64,000 bases of DNA, taken from the NCBI GenBank assembly GCA_017514785.1, contig JAFWIO010000019.1:45103-109102 (forward strand), given 5' to 3'. Below, one piece after another: positions 17,872 through 27,160 of the stretch (positions within the stretch are counted from its first letter, which is position 1; the number at the start of each line of letters is the position of its first letter). The DNA comes from Eubacterium sp. Lineage in GTDB: Bacteria > Bacillota > Clostridia > Lachnospirales > Lachnospiraceae. The notes beneath the pieces were generated by a model that saw only the letters and a list, made by a program, of their open reading frames with translations, had not been told where the DNA came from and did no database searches. The translations under genes and the position numbers were made by a program.

Positions 17872-18732
17872 ATGCGTTTTGTAATAGTAACCGGAATTTC
17901 CGGAGCGGGAAAAATTTCAGCATTAAAGATTTTTGAGGACAGCGGTTTTTACTGTGCTGACAATCTTCCTATTGAGTTAATTAACAGCTTTGCAGATTTG
18001 GTTTTTGCAGAAAACAGTGAAAAGAACAAAGTAGCAATAGGTGTTGATATTCGAAGTGGCGCTCGTCTTGATAAGATGAATGATGTCCTTAAAGAACTTA
18101 AGGAAAAGGATCAAGAATATGAGATTCTCTTCTTAGATTGTAATGATCAAACTTTGGTCAAGAGATTTAAAGAGACTAGACGCTCTCACCCAATGGGCGA
18201 TCAAGACAGCGTGTATAACGAGATAGAAGAGGAGAGAGAAAAGTTAGCCTTCCTAAAAGACCAGGCTGACTATATTATCGATACTAGCAATCTCCTAATT
18301 AGAGACTTGCGCAAAGAAATTGAAAATATCTTTATTAAGGATAAAAAATACAATAACTTATTCGTAACTATATTGTCGTTTGGATTTAAGTATGGTGTAC
18401 CAGCAGATTGTGATTTGGTATTTGACGTAAGATTCTTGCCAAACCCATACTACGAACCAAAACTTAAGAAAAAAACTGGTGAAGACAAAGACGTTCAAGA
18501 CTTTGTATTAAATTCCCCAGTCTCGGAAATATTCCTCGACAAATTATTTGATATGATAGAGTTCTTAATTCCAAACTATATAGAAGAGGGAAAGAACCAA
18601 CTAGTAATTGGAATAGGATGTACAGGTGGACATCACAGATCCGTTACAGTGGCAAACGAACTTTACAAAAAACTATCTAAGGATGATAGCAATTACGGTT
18701 TAAGAAAAGCACACCGTGATATTGATAGATAA
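17872..18732 (+). CDS. rapZ: RapZ/YvcJ-family P-loop protein with altered Walker A
   Basis: 286 residues. The family includes E. coli RapZ, an RNase E adapter that controls GlmZ and glucosamine-6-phosphate supply, and B. subtilis YvcJ. Seen: N-terminal P-loop, SGFYCADNLPIELI, DIRSGARL, and the C-terminal sensor-like region FDVRFLPNPYYEP and GCTGGHHRSVTVANEL. The Walker A reads GISGAGKIS: the Ser/Thr that normally follows the Lys is Ile15, read directly as AAA ATT. A Ser follows one residue later. This may weaken magnesium-nucleotide binding. The order murB-rapZ-whiA is normal for the group, but yvcK, usually between rapZ and whiA, is absent. Confidence 0.9.
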   Translation: MRFVIVTGISGAGKISALKIFEDSGFYCADNLPIELINSFADLVFAENSEKNKVAIGVDIRSGARLDKMNDVLKELKEKDQEYEILFLDCNDQTLVKRFKETRRSHPMGDQDSVYNEIEEEREKLAFLKDQADYIIDTSNLLIRDLRKEIENIFIKDKKYNNLFVTILSFGFKYGVPADCDLVFDVRFLPNPYYEPKLKKKTGEDKDVQDFVLNSPVSEIFLDKLFDMIEFLIPNYIEEGKNQLVIGIGCTGGHHRSVTVANELYKKLSKDDSNYGLRKAHRDIDR

Positions 18733-18734
18733 TT

Positions 18735-19694
18735 ATGAGTTTTACTTCAAAGGTAAAAACTGAATTAGCAGATCGCATTAGTAATGCAAAACATTGCAGG
18801 GTAGCAGAAATTGCTGCCCTGATTTCAATGTGTGGAAATGTTTCAATAGATGAACATGATAACTACACAGTATATATTCAAACTGACACTGAAGTGACAG
18901 CAAAGAAATTCAGAGAACTACTATGGAAGTCATTCCATATAGACACAGATGTGGAGGAGAAGGACAAGCAGTTATCGCATTCTAAAAAAACATATATTGT
19001 AGAGATAAAGAACAATGCTGATGCTCTTGAGGTTTTAAAGGCTACAAAGATTATGAATAGCCAAAGTGAAATAGAAGAGCAGATGAACATAAACAAAAAT
19101 GAAATAATAAAGAAAGATTGTTGCAAGAGGGCATACTTAAGAGGTGCATTCTTAGCAGCGGGTTCTATTAGTGATCCTGAAAAGTCTTATCATTTTGAGA
19201 TTAAGTGCACAAATGAAAATAAGGCTAATCAGATTGTTGATATTTTAAAGTCCTTTGACGTGGACGCAAAGACTTTAAATAGAAAAAATAAGTTTATTGT
19301 ATATTTAAAGGACAGCGAGAAAGTGGTAGATGCGCTAAACATTATGGAAGCACCTATTGCACTGCTAGAAGTTGAGACTATTAAGATAGACAAGCAGATG
19401 TCTAACAAGATTAATCGTCAAATGAATTGTGATCAGGCAAACATAAATAAGACGGTTAATGCATCTAGAAGAATGATTGAGGATATCAACTATATAGAAG
19501 AGGAAGTTGGCCTTTCATATTTGCCGGAGAAGTTGCAGCAAATTGCAAGAATTAGAGTGGAAAATCCGGATGCATCTTTGCAGGATATTGGTGATATGAT
19601 GGTGCCATCTCTTGGCAAATCTGGAGTTAATCATAGACTAAGAAAAATCAGCGAAATAGCCGAGAATTTAAGGGCTGAAGAAGGTTCGAAATAG
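18735..19694 (+). CDS. whiA: DNA-binding protein WhiA
   Basis: 319 residues: an N-terminal LAGLIDADG-homing-endonuclease-like fold (SFTSKVKTELA at the start, CCKRAYLRGAFLAAGSI) without the catalytic acids, and a C-terminal helix-turn-helix (LPEKLQQIARIRVENPDASLQDIGDMM). In Firmicutes it affects cell division, chromosome segregation and envelope homeostasis. The ATG is two bases after the rapZ stop, so translation is probably coupled. Confidence 0.94.
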   Translation: MSFTSKVKTELADRISNAKHCRVAEIAALISMCGNVSIDEHDNYTVYIQTDTEVTAKKFRELLWKSFHIDTDVEEKDKQLSHSKKTYIVEIKNNADALEVLKATKIMNSQSEIEEQMNINKNEIIKKDCCKRAYLRGAFLAAGSISDPEKSYHFEIKCTNENKANQIVDILKSFDVDAKTLNRKNKFIVYLKDSEKVVDALNIMEAPIALLEVETIKIDKQMSNKINRQMNCDQANINKTVNASRRMIEDINYIEEEVGLSYLPEKLQQIARIRVENPDASLQDIGDMMVPSLGKSGVNHRLRKISEIAENLRAEEGSK

Positions 19695-19706
19695 GCTTAC
19701 AGCCTT

Positions 19707-19736
19707 TTGACAAAGGCAGTTATAGTGTAGTAAAAT
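19707..19736 (+). promoter_or_regulatory. Promoter of the 19771 membrane protein gene
   Basis: TTGACA (19707-19712), 18-base spacer, TAAAAT (19731-19736). The -10 overlaps an upstream in-frame ATG at 19735, which rules that ATG out as the start for this promoter. Confidence 0.7.
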
Positions 19737-19770
19737 GACTACTAGGATTATTTGTATCGGAGATGATTTT

Positions 19771-20403
19771 ATGAGTAGAATTAGAGCAATATTTGTATAC
19801 TTTTTCGTGCTACTAGCAGAGGGTGGACTTGTTTATATGGCAAAAGAACCACTCACTTGTACAGGCACAATTTTTATTATGAATATTACAGGTGGAAACC
19901 AGTTGAATGTTAACGTTCGTGTTAGACATTTGGCGCATATAACAGTTGGCGTTATCTGCCTACTAGCATGTATCGGACTATTGCTTATGGCAGTAGATTT
20001 GATTGGTGGAAAATCTAAAGGACTACTTAAGTTCGCATATATGTTTATGGCTGTTTACCATTTGATTCAAATTACAGCATGTATTTATATTTACACAGCT
20101 ACTAATCTCATTCAGACTAATAGACAAAAAGCAAACATTTTAGTTTATTTCATTGCGGAATGTCTGTTGTTGATAGTTATGGCTCTGTACATACTTCGAG
20201 AGTTAGGCTTGATGAGATATCTAGACAAACTATCAGCGGTATTACTACTACCTATCATCGGTCAAATAGTTTCAAATGGATTGTTAACAGGTAAAAATGT
20301 AAAGATGGCATTGCTACATGGATTTATTACCGCATTGCCAACCATTGCAATATTTGTTTTTGAGGCATTTATTTTGGAGGCTTCGATACGTAGACAAAGA
20401 TAA
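19771..20403 (+). CDS. Multi-pass membrane protein, unknown function
   Basis: 210 residues with about five hydrophobic helices (for example IFVYFFVLLAEGGLVYM, ITVGVICLLACIGLLLMAV, ILVYFIAECLLLIVMALYIL, TALPTIAIFVFEAFIL). No domain recognised. The frame opens at 19735, but that ATG lies in the -10 box; 19771 has GGAG 8 bases upstream and begins a membrane segment at once, so I choose it. It has its own promoter and a terminator, forming a single-gene unit between whiA and dnaE. Confidence 0.7.
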   Translation: MSRIRAIFVYFFVLLAEGGLVYMAKEPLTCTGTIFIMNITGGNQLNVNVRVRHLAHITVGVICLLACIGLLLMAVDLIGGKSKGLLKFAYMFMAVYHLIQITACIYIYTATNLIQTNRQKANILVYFIAECLLLIVMALYILRELGLMRYLDKLSAVLLLPIIGQIVSNGLLTGKNVKMALLHGFITALPTIAIFVFEAFILEASIRRQR

Positions 20404-20413
20404 TCGAAATTAC

Positions 20414-20448
20414 AAACTTCCGGAATCATCAGTTTCCGGAAGTTTTTT
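20414..20448 (+). terminator. Strong terminator just upstream of dnaE
   Basis: AAACTTCCGGAA (20414-20425) pairs perfectly with TTCCGGAAGTTT (20434-20445), followed by T. dnaE starts only 16 bases later, leaving no room for a promoter, so dnaE must depend on read-through or on a promoter inside the upstream gene. Confidence 0.88.
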
Positions 20449-20463
20449 ACAATAAGAGGTTTT

Positions 20464-23400
20464 ATGGATTTTACACATTTGCATGTCCATACAGAATACA
20501 GTCTGTTGGACGGCTCAAGTAAAATTAAAGAGATTACAAAGCAGGCCAAAGAGCTTGGAATGAACAGTCTCGCTATTACAGATCACGGTGTGATGTATGG
20601 CGCGATTGATTTTTATCGTGCGGCCAAAGATGCAGGCATTAAGCCTATTATCGGCTGCGAGGTTTATGTGGCCCCAGGTTCTAGGTTTGAAAAGGAAGCA
20701 GGTGAGAGTGAAGATCGTTACTATCACCTTATTTTGCTTGCAGAAAACAACAAAGGTTATGAGAACCTTTGCAAGATTGTATCTAAAGGCTTTGTGGATG
20801 GCTTCTATTACAAACCTAGGGTTGATTACGAAGTACTAGAAGAATTCCACGAGGGTATCATTTGTTTAAGTGCTTGTCTAGCTGGTGAAGTTCAAAGACA
20901 TTTAGCAAGAGAGAATTACGAGGCCGGCAAAGAAGCTGCACTTAAGTATTTGAAAATCTTTGGCGAGGGCAACTATTTCCTTGAGATGCAAGATCATGGA
21001 ATTCCAGAGCAGCAGACTGTAAACCAGCAGTTGCTTCGTTTAAGTAAAGATATAAATGTGGACTTGGTTTGTACAAACGATGTTCACTACACATATAAAG
21101 ATGATGTGGAAGCACACGACATTTTGCTTTGCATCCAGACTGGCAAATTAAAGAGCGATGAAGATAGAATGCGCTACGAAGGTGGCCAGTATTATTTGAA
21201 GAGCCCTGAGGAGATGGCAGAGTTATTTAAGTATGCGCCACAGGCTCTTGAAAACACACAGAAGATTGCAGACAGATGTAATGTGGACTTTGAGTTTGGC
21301 GTAACAAAGCTTCCTAATTTCGATGTGCCAGAAGGTTACACTCCTTGGACATATCTAAAGGAACTCTGCGAGAAGGGACTTGAAAAGAGATACCCTGTGA
21401 TGCGAGGCGAGGAAGATCCAAATTGTGATGCCACAAAAGAAGAACTTGAGGAGCGATTAAACTTCGAGTTAAACACAATCAAGAACATGGGATACATTGA
21501 GTATTTCTTGATTGTTTGGGACTTTATAGATTATGCAAAGAGAAACGGAATCCCTGTAGGCCCAGGTCGTGGCTCTGCAGCGGGAAGTATCGTTTCATAC
21601 TGCTTGGAAATAACTGATATTGAGCCAGTAAGATATAATTTGCTATTCGAGCGTTTCCTAAATCCAGAGCGTGTATCAATGCCCGATATTGATATCGACT
21701 TCTGTATCGAGAGACGCCAAGAAGTAATTGACTACGTAGCAGAAAAGTACGGCAAAGACCACGTGGCTCAGATTGTTACATTTGGAACACTAAAAGCAAA
21801 GGGTGTAGTAAGAGACGTTGGACGTGTTCTTGATATGCCTTACGCTAGATGTGATCAAATCGCAAAGATGATTCCAAACGAACTTAACATTACTTTGGCG
21901 GAGGCCCTAAAGACTAGCAACGAGCTAAAGGTAGAATACGAGAACGACCCTGAGGTTAAATATTTGATTGATATGTCAATGAGACTAGAGGGACTTCCAC
22001 GTCATGCATCAATGCATGCAGCCGGCGTAGTTATCTGCGCAAAGCCTGTGGATGAGTATGTTCCTTTGTCGCTAGCGAGCGATGGCTCCATAACTACTCA
22101 GTACATTATGACTACGTTAGAAGAACTTGGACTTCTCAAGATGGACTTCCTTGGACTTCGAAACTTAACAGTTATTCAAAATACAATCGACCTCATCAAA
22201 GAAAACAAAGGCGATGTGGTTAATCTAAAAGAGATAGATTATGACGATAAGAAAGTTCTAGGATATATTGGAACAGGAAACACAGAGGGAATCTTCCAGT
22301 TAGAGAGTGCAGGTATGAAGAGTTTCATGAAGGAACTTAAGCCTGAAACTTTGGAGGACGTGATTGCGGGTATTTCTTTGTACCGTCCAGGTCCTATGGA
22401 CTTTATTCCAAAATATGAAGAGGGTAAAAACAATCCTGAGGCAGTGACTTATGACTGCCCAGAGTTAGAGCCTATCCTCAAACCGACTTACGGATGTATC
22501 GTTTATCAGGAGCAAGTTATGCAAATCGTTCGTGACTTGGCTGGCTATACTTTGGGCCGAAGCGATTTGCTTCGCCGTGCCATGAGTAAGAAGAAGCAGG
22601 ACGTAATGGACAAAGAGCGCCAGAACTTCGTTTACGGAAACGAGGACGAGGGCGTTAAAGGATGTATAAACAACGGAATAGATGAAGCTATCGCAAACAA
22701 GATTTATGATGAGATGACAGACTTTGCAAAGTATGCGTTCAATAAATCTCACGCGGCAGCTTATGCGGTTGTTGCCTATCAGACAGCATACCTTAAATAC
22801 TATTATCCAACAGAGTTTATGGCAGCTATGCTTTCATCTGTTATGGATAACTCAAGCAAAGTGGCTGAGTACATTTACTCATGTCGCTCAATGGGAATCG
22901 AGATTTTACCTCCAGATATAAATGAGGGCTTTAGCGATTTCTCAGCGGCAGGTGATAATATTAGATATGGTTTGACTGCCATCAAGAGCGTTGGACGTCC
23001 TATCATTTCAGCCATCATAGAAGAGCGCGAGAAAAACGGAAAGTTTAATGATATAGATGAGTTCATTTCTAGAACTATGCAGCACGGTGTTAACAAGCGT
23101 GCAATTGAAAACTTCATCAAATGTGGAGCGTTCGATTCATTTGGCGCTACTAGAAAACAGATGATGATGGTTTACAACGACATTTGTGACAGCATCTCTC
23201 AAGAAAACAAGACTGCTATGGAAGGACAAGTATCATTCTTCGACATAGCGGATGATGAGACTAAAGATGCATACAAGGTAAGAATGCCGGACTGTGGAGA
23301 GTTCGACAAAGAACAATTACTAGAATTCGAAAAAGAGATTCTTGGAATATATGTAAGCGGCCATCCTCTTGATGAGTTAGAAGATAAGTGGAAGAGCCAC

Positions 23401-23940
23401 ATCACAAATATTTCAATTGACTTTAACGAGCCTGAAGAGGGTGAAGATCCAAAGGTTAAAGACAAGAGCAAAGTGACAGTGGGCGGAATTATCAATACTT
23501 TGACGAAGAAGTTCACAAAGAGAGGCCAGCAAATGGCGTTTATTACTTTGGAAGATTTGGTTGGAACTGTAGAAGTGATTGTTTTCCCAAGACAGTTCGA
23601 GCAGTACAGAACCCTTATGGAAGAAGGACAGATTATTTTTGTATCGGGCGAGGCTCAGATAGAAGAAAACAACGACGGCAAAATTATTGCAAACAATATT
23701 TCTTCATTTGGCGACATGCCTTCTAAAATCTGGGTATCATTTAAAAACAAAGATGAGTACTTTGAAAAAGAAAAAGAATTTGAAAACTTGCTTTGGAATA
23801 ATCACGGAAATGACATCGTGATGGTTTACTTAGCAGAAGAAAAGCAAGTAAAGCAGATGGATTCTAAATACAATGTAAATGGTTCATCAGAGTTTATCGC
23901 AAAACTTAAAGAAATATATGGCGAGGAGAATGTGAAATGA
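20464..23940 (+). CDS. dnaE: DNA polymerase III alpha subunit (DnaE)
   Basis: 1158 residues. N-terminal PHP domain (FTHLHVHTEYSLLDG, residues 3-17), palm with the catalytic Asp triad region PDIDIDFCIERRQEVIDYV, fingers (GPGRGSAAGSIVSYCLEI), the HhH region, and a C-terminal OB fold (VTVGGIINTLTKKFTKRGQQMAFITLED). This is the DnaE type rather than PolC. In Firmicutes with PolC, DnaE extends primers on the lagging strand; PolC is not visible here. The start follows AAGAGG at 8 bases. The stop overlaps the next start as ATGA. Confidence 0.96.
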   Translation: MDFTHLHVHTEYSLLDGSSKIKEITKQAKELGMNSLAITDHGVMYGAIDFYRAAKDAGIKPIIGCEVYVAPGSRFEKEAGESEDRYYHLILLAENNKGYENLCKIVSKGFVDGFYYKPRVDYEVLEEFHEGIICLSACLAGEVQRHLARENYEAGKEAALKYLKIFGEGNYFLEMQDHGIPEQQTVNQQLLRLSKDINVDLVCTNDVHYTYKDDVEAHDILLCIQTGKLKSDEDRMRYEGGQYYLKSPEEMAELFKYAPQALENTQKIADRCNVDFEFGVTKLPNFDVPEGYTPWTYLKELCEKGLEKRYPVMRGEEDPNCDATKEELEERLNFELNTIKNMGYIEYFLIVWDFIDYAKRNGIPVGPGRGSAAGSIVSYCLEITDIEPVRYNLLFERFLNPERVSMPDIDIDFCIERRQEVIDYVAEKYGKDHVAQIVTFGTLKAKGVVRDVGRVLDMPYARCDQIAKMIPNELNITLAEALKTSNELKVEYENDPEVKYLIDMSMRLEGLPRHASMHAAGVVICAKPVDEYVPLSLASDGSITTQYIMTTLEELGLLKMDFLGLRNLTVIQNTIDLIKENKGDVVNLKEIDYDDKKVLGYIGTGNTEGIFQLESAGMKSFMKELKPETLEDVIAGISLYRPGPMDFIPKYEEGKNNPEAVTYDCPELEPILKPTYGCIVYQEQVMQIVRDLAGYTLGRSDLLRRAMSKKKQDVMDKERQNFVYGNEDEGVKGCINNGIDEAIANKIYDEMTDFAKYAFNKSHAAAYAVVAYQTAYLKYYYPTEFMAAMLSSVMDNSSKVAEYIYSCRSMGIEILPPDINEGFSDFSAAGDNIRYGLTAIKSVGRPIISAIIEEREKNGKFNDIDEFISRTMQHGVNKRAIENFIKCGAFDSFGATRKQMMMVYNDICDSISQENKTAMEGQVSFFDIADDETKDAYKVRMPDCGEFDKEQLLEFEKEILGIYVSGHPLDELEDKWKSHITNISIDFNEPEEGEDPKVKDKSKVTVGGIINTLTKKFTKRGQQMAFITLEDLVGTVEVIVFPRQFEQYRTLMEEGQIIFVSGEAQIEENNDGKIIANNISSFGDMPSKIWVSFKNKDEYFEKEKEFENLLWNNHGNDIVMVYLAEEKQVKQMDSKYNVNGSSEFIAKLKEIYGEENVK

Positions 23941-24743
23941 TAATCACATCGACTTCAAATGATCAAATCAAAAAAATAGTAAAACTGCGCGAGAAGTCCA
24001 AAGAGCGAAAAGCCGAGGGCTTGTTTGTGGTAGAAGGAATCAGAATTTTTAAAGAGATTCCAGCGTTCGATATCGATTCTGTTTATGTGTCTGAAAGTTT
24101 TGTGAAAACTTATATAAACGTGGATAAGGAAAGTGCGACTGATAATAGATATGACAACATTCCAGATTTGTTTAGTAGAGTGGACTATACAGTGGTTGCT
24201 GATAATGTTTTTAAGAAACTATCTGACACTGTAAATCCACAAGGCGTTTTGGCTGTAGTTAGAATGGCTGATTACACTTTGGATGAAGTATTAAACGGCC
24301 GCAACAAAGAAAACAGTTGTATCGTTGTCTTAGATAAAATTCAAGATCCAGGAAATCTTGGAACAATTATCAGAACTGGAGAGGGCGCTGGTATTAGTGC
24401 AGTAGTTATGAGCTCTGACACAGTCGACCTTTATAATCCGAAAGTTATTCGCTCAACTATGGGCTCAATATTTAGAGTGCCATGTGTGATAGTAGATGAC
24501 CTAGGAGCAGCAGTTAATGAAATGAAGGCTAGCGGCGTTACTACATACGCAGCACACTTAGACGGTGAAGATATTTCAAGTGTTGAGTTAGCAAATGATA
24601 GAGCGTTCCTAATTGGAAACGAGGCAAATGGCCTTTGCGATGAAGTGGCAAGTTTGGCTGATAAAAAAATAAAGATTCCAATGGAAGGTGAAGTGGAGTC
24701 TCTAAATGCAGCTGTAGCCACAGCAATTTTAATCTATAGATAA
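23937..24743 (+). CDS. TrmH/SpoU-family RNA 2'-O-methyltransferase (RlmB-like)
   Basis: 268 residues. The N-terminal substrate-binding domain (ITSTSNDQIKKIVKLREKSKERK, GLFVVEGIR) is followed by the SPOUT catalytic domain with motif 1 LDKIQDPGNLGTIIRTGEGAG, motif 2 FLIGNEANGL and motif 3 IPMEGEVESLNAAVATAI, which form the trefoil knot that binds SAM. It methylates a ribose 2'-OH in rRNA or tRNA; the exact nucleotide cannot be read from the sequence. Its start overlaps the dnaE stop by four bases (ATGA), so translation is coupled. Confidence 0.9.
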   Translation: MIITSTSNDQIKKIVKLREKSKERKAEGLFVVEGIRIFKEIPAFDIDSVYVSESFVKTYINVDKESATDNRYDNIPDLFSRVDYTVVADNVFKKLSDTVNPQGVLAVVRMADYTLDEVLNGRNKENSCIVVLDKIQDPGNLGTIIRTGEGAGISAVVMSSDTVDLYNPKVIRSTMGSIFRVPCVIVDDLGAAVNEMKASGVTTYAAHLDGEDISSVELANDRAFLIGNEANGLCDEVASLADKKIKIPMEGEVESLNAAVATAILIYR

Positions 24744-24755
24744 TTTAATCACATA

Positions 24756-24784
24756 TTGTATGTGATAATAATATATGTTATAAT
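24756..24784 (+). promoter_or_regulatory. Promoter of candidate small RNA or leader
   Basis: TTGTAT (24756-24761), 17-base spacer, TATAAT (24779-24784). Predicted start near 24791. Confidence 0.75.
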
Positions 24785-24790
24785 GAATCG

Positions 24791-24913
24791 GAACAGAACA
24801 GATCTAAAGGTGAAACATGCGAAGGTTAATACATTACGGACTTGACCTTCTATATTGAGTTCCCTGCGAGTTTAAAGACTTGTATGTGCCGGTGCCAAAG
24901 CGCCGGCACTTTA
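24791..24913 (+). ncRNA. Candidate structured small RNA or long 5' leader
   Basis: A transcript from the 24756 promoter would run about 123 bases to a very stable hairpin, GTGCCGGTGC (24886-24895) with GCGCCGGCAC (24900-24909), loop CAAA. Inside is a 9-bp stem GAAGGTTAA (24821-24829) with TTGACCTTC (24842-24850), one G-U pair. The T run after the last hairpin is weak (CTTTAAAATT), so some transcripts may continue into the lipoprotein gene at 24933. It matches no riboswitch class I can recall (S-box, c-di-GMP, THF, ZTP, preQ1, fluoride, guanidine were considered). It is too short for 6S RNA. Confidence 0.5.
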
Positions 24914-24932
24914 AAATTATCGGAGGATAAAT

Positions 24933-26705
24933 ATGAAATCATTTTTAAAACGAGCAATAGTGATGGTACTAGCACTAGCTATGGTATTTGGCGTAGCCGG
25001 ATGTGATTTGTTTAAGAAAACAAATAAAGGACACACAGATTTATTCTGGTATATGAATTTAACAGAAGAAAAAGAGGGCGGCAAAGAAGTTAAGTTCACT
25101 TCAAACGAGGGAGAAGTGGCAGCTGTGGCGCTAGAAGATAGTTATGCCGAGGAATACGGAATTGTTAAAAACGGAGACTGCTTTGTAAACATCGACAGTT
25201 TAAAGAGCGGTGTGGATGATAGATTCTACTATGATGAAAACGAGAAACTTGTGATGTTCACTAACGCAACAGAAACTGTAATGGCAGATGTGGGAAAGAG
25301 TGCGCTCACGAATGGCGAAGAGAAAGACTATCAGATTTCATTTGCCGAGAACGGAAAGTGCTATGTGAATATGGACTTTGTGACAGACTGCATAAGCGCC
25401 GATTATAAACTCTTTGACGCGACAAAGAAATGTCCGGCTATCATTAGTCTTAATTATAAAACTGGAAAATCCAAAGAAGGAACTTTGGACGATGACATAG
25501 AAATGAGAACAAATGGCGACTACCAGAACCTCATCGTCAAAGAACTAAAAGAAGATACAAAGGTTAAGATTATAGAAGAAGGCGAAAACTGGGATAAGGT
25601 TAAAGCCGTGGGTGGAATAATCGGCTTTGTTCCAACTAAGTATGTGGATGATATAAAGACAGTAGAATCTGTATACAAGAGTGACGAAGATACATATAAC
25701 CATCAGCTAATTAAAGATGGTGTGAATATGGTTTGGGATGCTGTTTATAATCAATCAGCAAATGCTAACTTCAAAAACGATGTAAAACATGTTAAGGGAG
25801 TAAATGTAGTTTCTCCTACATGGTTTGAGATGGCAGACAAACAAGGTGGACTCACTTCAAGAGCGAGTGAAGACTACATTAAGACGGCTCACAAAAACGA
25901 AATGGAAGTTTGGGCTCTTTTGGATGATTTTAAGAGCAAGAAAATCAGTCATTATGTTTTGAGTCACACAAGTTCTCGTCAAAGACTAATCTCTAGTTTG
26001 ATAGACAGTATTGACGGACTAGGAGCCGATGGAATAAACATTGACTTTGAGTTTGTGACAGAGTCAGTAGCTAAAGACTACTTACAGTTCCTAAGAGAAA
26101 TGTCAGTGGCATGTAGAAAACATAGAATCACTTTATCTACAGATAACTATGCTGCTATGGGACACACAGCATACTATGATTGGAAGCAGCAGTATAAGAT
26201 TGCAGACTATGTAATCTTTATGAATTACGATGAGCACAACGCATCAAGCAAAGAAGCCGGATCAGTTTCATCTTTAGACTTTATGGAAAATGCAATAACT
26301 GGCTCTATAGAAGTGATAGGTGAGTCAAACAGAATAGTAAATGGAATGCCATTCTTCACAAGACTTTGGGAGATGATAGGCGAAGGCAAAGGCTCAAACA
26401 AAGGAGTGTTTGTGGAAGATGCAGTAGATGGAAACTATTACTTGAATTCTCAAGCGCTCACTATGAATTTAGCAGAGAAAGCGTACAAGAAGGCAAACGC
26501 TAAACCTTCATTTGATAAAGCCACAGGCCAGAACTATGTGACTTGGGAAAAGAAAGACATCACTTACCAAATGTGGTTAGAGGACGAGACATCTATCAAG
26601 TCTAGACTAGAGTTAACTAAGAAATATAAACTTGGAGGTAATGCTTACTGGGCATTAGGGCAAGAGAAAGATAGCATTTGGAATGTTATTGAGGAGAATA
26701 AATAG
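24933..26705 (+). CDS. Lipoprotein with SH3-like domain and GH18-type glycosidase fold
   Basis: 590 residues. Signal peptide with lipobox VAGC (Cys24), then a copper-amine-oxidase-like/SH3b region (about 40-245; RTNGDYQNLIVKELKEDTKVKII is the SH3b part), then a GH18 barrel from about 260: VVSPTWFEMA, the motif DGINIDFEFV at 366-375, and YVIFMNYDEHN. The catalytic Glu of GH18 (E373) is present; the first acidic residue of the usual DGxDxDxE is Asn369. Close relatives act on spore or vegetative peptidoglycan, so a wall-remodelling role is likely but not shown. Ribosome site CGGAGGA. tadA follows after 2 bases. Confidence 0.85.
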   Translation: MKSFLKRAIVMVLALAMVFGVAGCDLFKKTNKGHTDLFWYMNLTEEKEGGKEVKFTSNEGEVAAVALEDSYAEEYGIVKNGDCFVNIDSLKSGVDDRFYYDENEKLVMFTNATETVMADVGKSALTNGEEKDYQISFAENGKCYVNMDFVTDCISADYKLFDATKKCPAIISLNYKTGKSKEGTLDDDIEMRTNGDYQNLIVKELKEDTKVKIIEEGENWDKVKAVGGIIGFVPTKYVDDIKTVESVYKSDEDTYNHQLIKDGVNMVWDAVYNQSANANFKNDVKHVKGVNVVSPTWFEMADKQGGLTSRASEDYIKTAHKNEMEVWALLDDFKSKKISHYVLSHTSSRQRLISSLIDSIDGLGADGINIDFEFVTESVAKDYLQFLREMSVACRKHRITLSTDNYAAMGHTAYYDWKQQYKIADYVIFMNYDEHNASSKEAGSVSSLDFMENAITGSIEVIGESNRIVNGMPFFTRLWEMIGEGKGSNKGVFVEDAVDGNYYLNSQALTMNLAEKAYKKANAKPSFDKATGQNYVTWEKKDITYQMWLEDETSIKSRLELTKKYKLGGNAYWALGQEKDSIWNVIEENK

Positions 26706-26707
26706 CC

Positions 26708-27160
26708 ATGAAAGAAAAATTCATGAGGGCGGCTTTGAAGCAGGCTAAAAAAGCAGAAAAGAGAGACGAGGTTCCAGTAGGTTGCGTCATTGTAAAAGAT
26801 GGCGAGATTATTGGGCATGGCTACAATCGCAGAATGACTGATCGAAATACTATATCTCATGCAGAGATGAATGCTATTTTGAATGCTAGTAGAAAACTAG
26901 ATGATTGGAGATTGGACGATTGCGAGATGTATGTTACTAACGAACCATGCCAAATGTGTGCTGGAGCAATAGTACAAGCGAGAATAAAGAAGGTTTATAT
27001 TGGCTGTATGAATCCAAAGTCTGGATGTGCAGGTTCTATTATGAATCTTTTGCAAGTGGATGAATTTAATCACCAGGTAGAAATAGAAACTGGTGTGTTG
27101 GAAGATGAGTGTTCAGCCATTATGACAAATTACTTTAAGGAATTGCGCAATAATAAATAA
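26708..27160 (+). CDS. tadA: tRNA-specific adenosine deaminase TadA
   Basis: 150 residues. It converts A34 to inosine in tRNA-Arg(ACG), needed to read CGC and CGA codons. The zinc deaminase motifs are complete: HAE with His51 and catalytic Glu53, and PCQMC with Cys81 and Cys84. The RxNTISHAEMNAI context fits TadA rather than cytidine deaminase. It is translated two bases after the lipoprotein gene and is followed by the SRP RNA promoter; tadA next to the SRP RNA and dnaX is a common Firmicutes order. Confidence 0.94.
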   Translation: MKEKFMRAALKQAKKAEKRDEVPVGCVIVKDGEIIGHGYNRRMTDRNTISHAEMNAILNASRKLDDWRLDDCEMYVTNEPCQMCAGAIVQARIKKVYIGCMNPKSGCAGSIMNLLQVDEFNHQVEIETGVLEDECSAIMTNYFKELRNNK

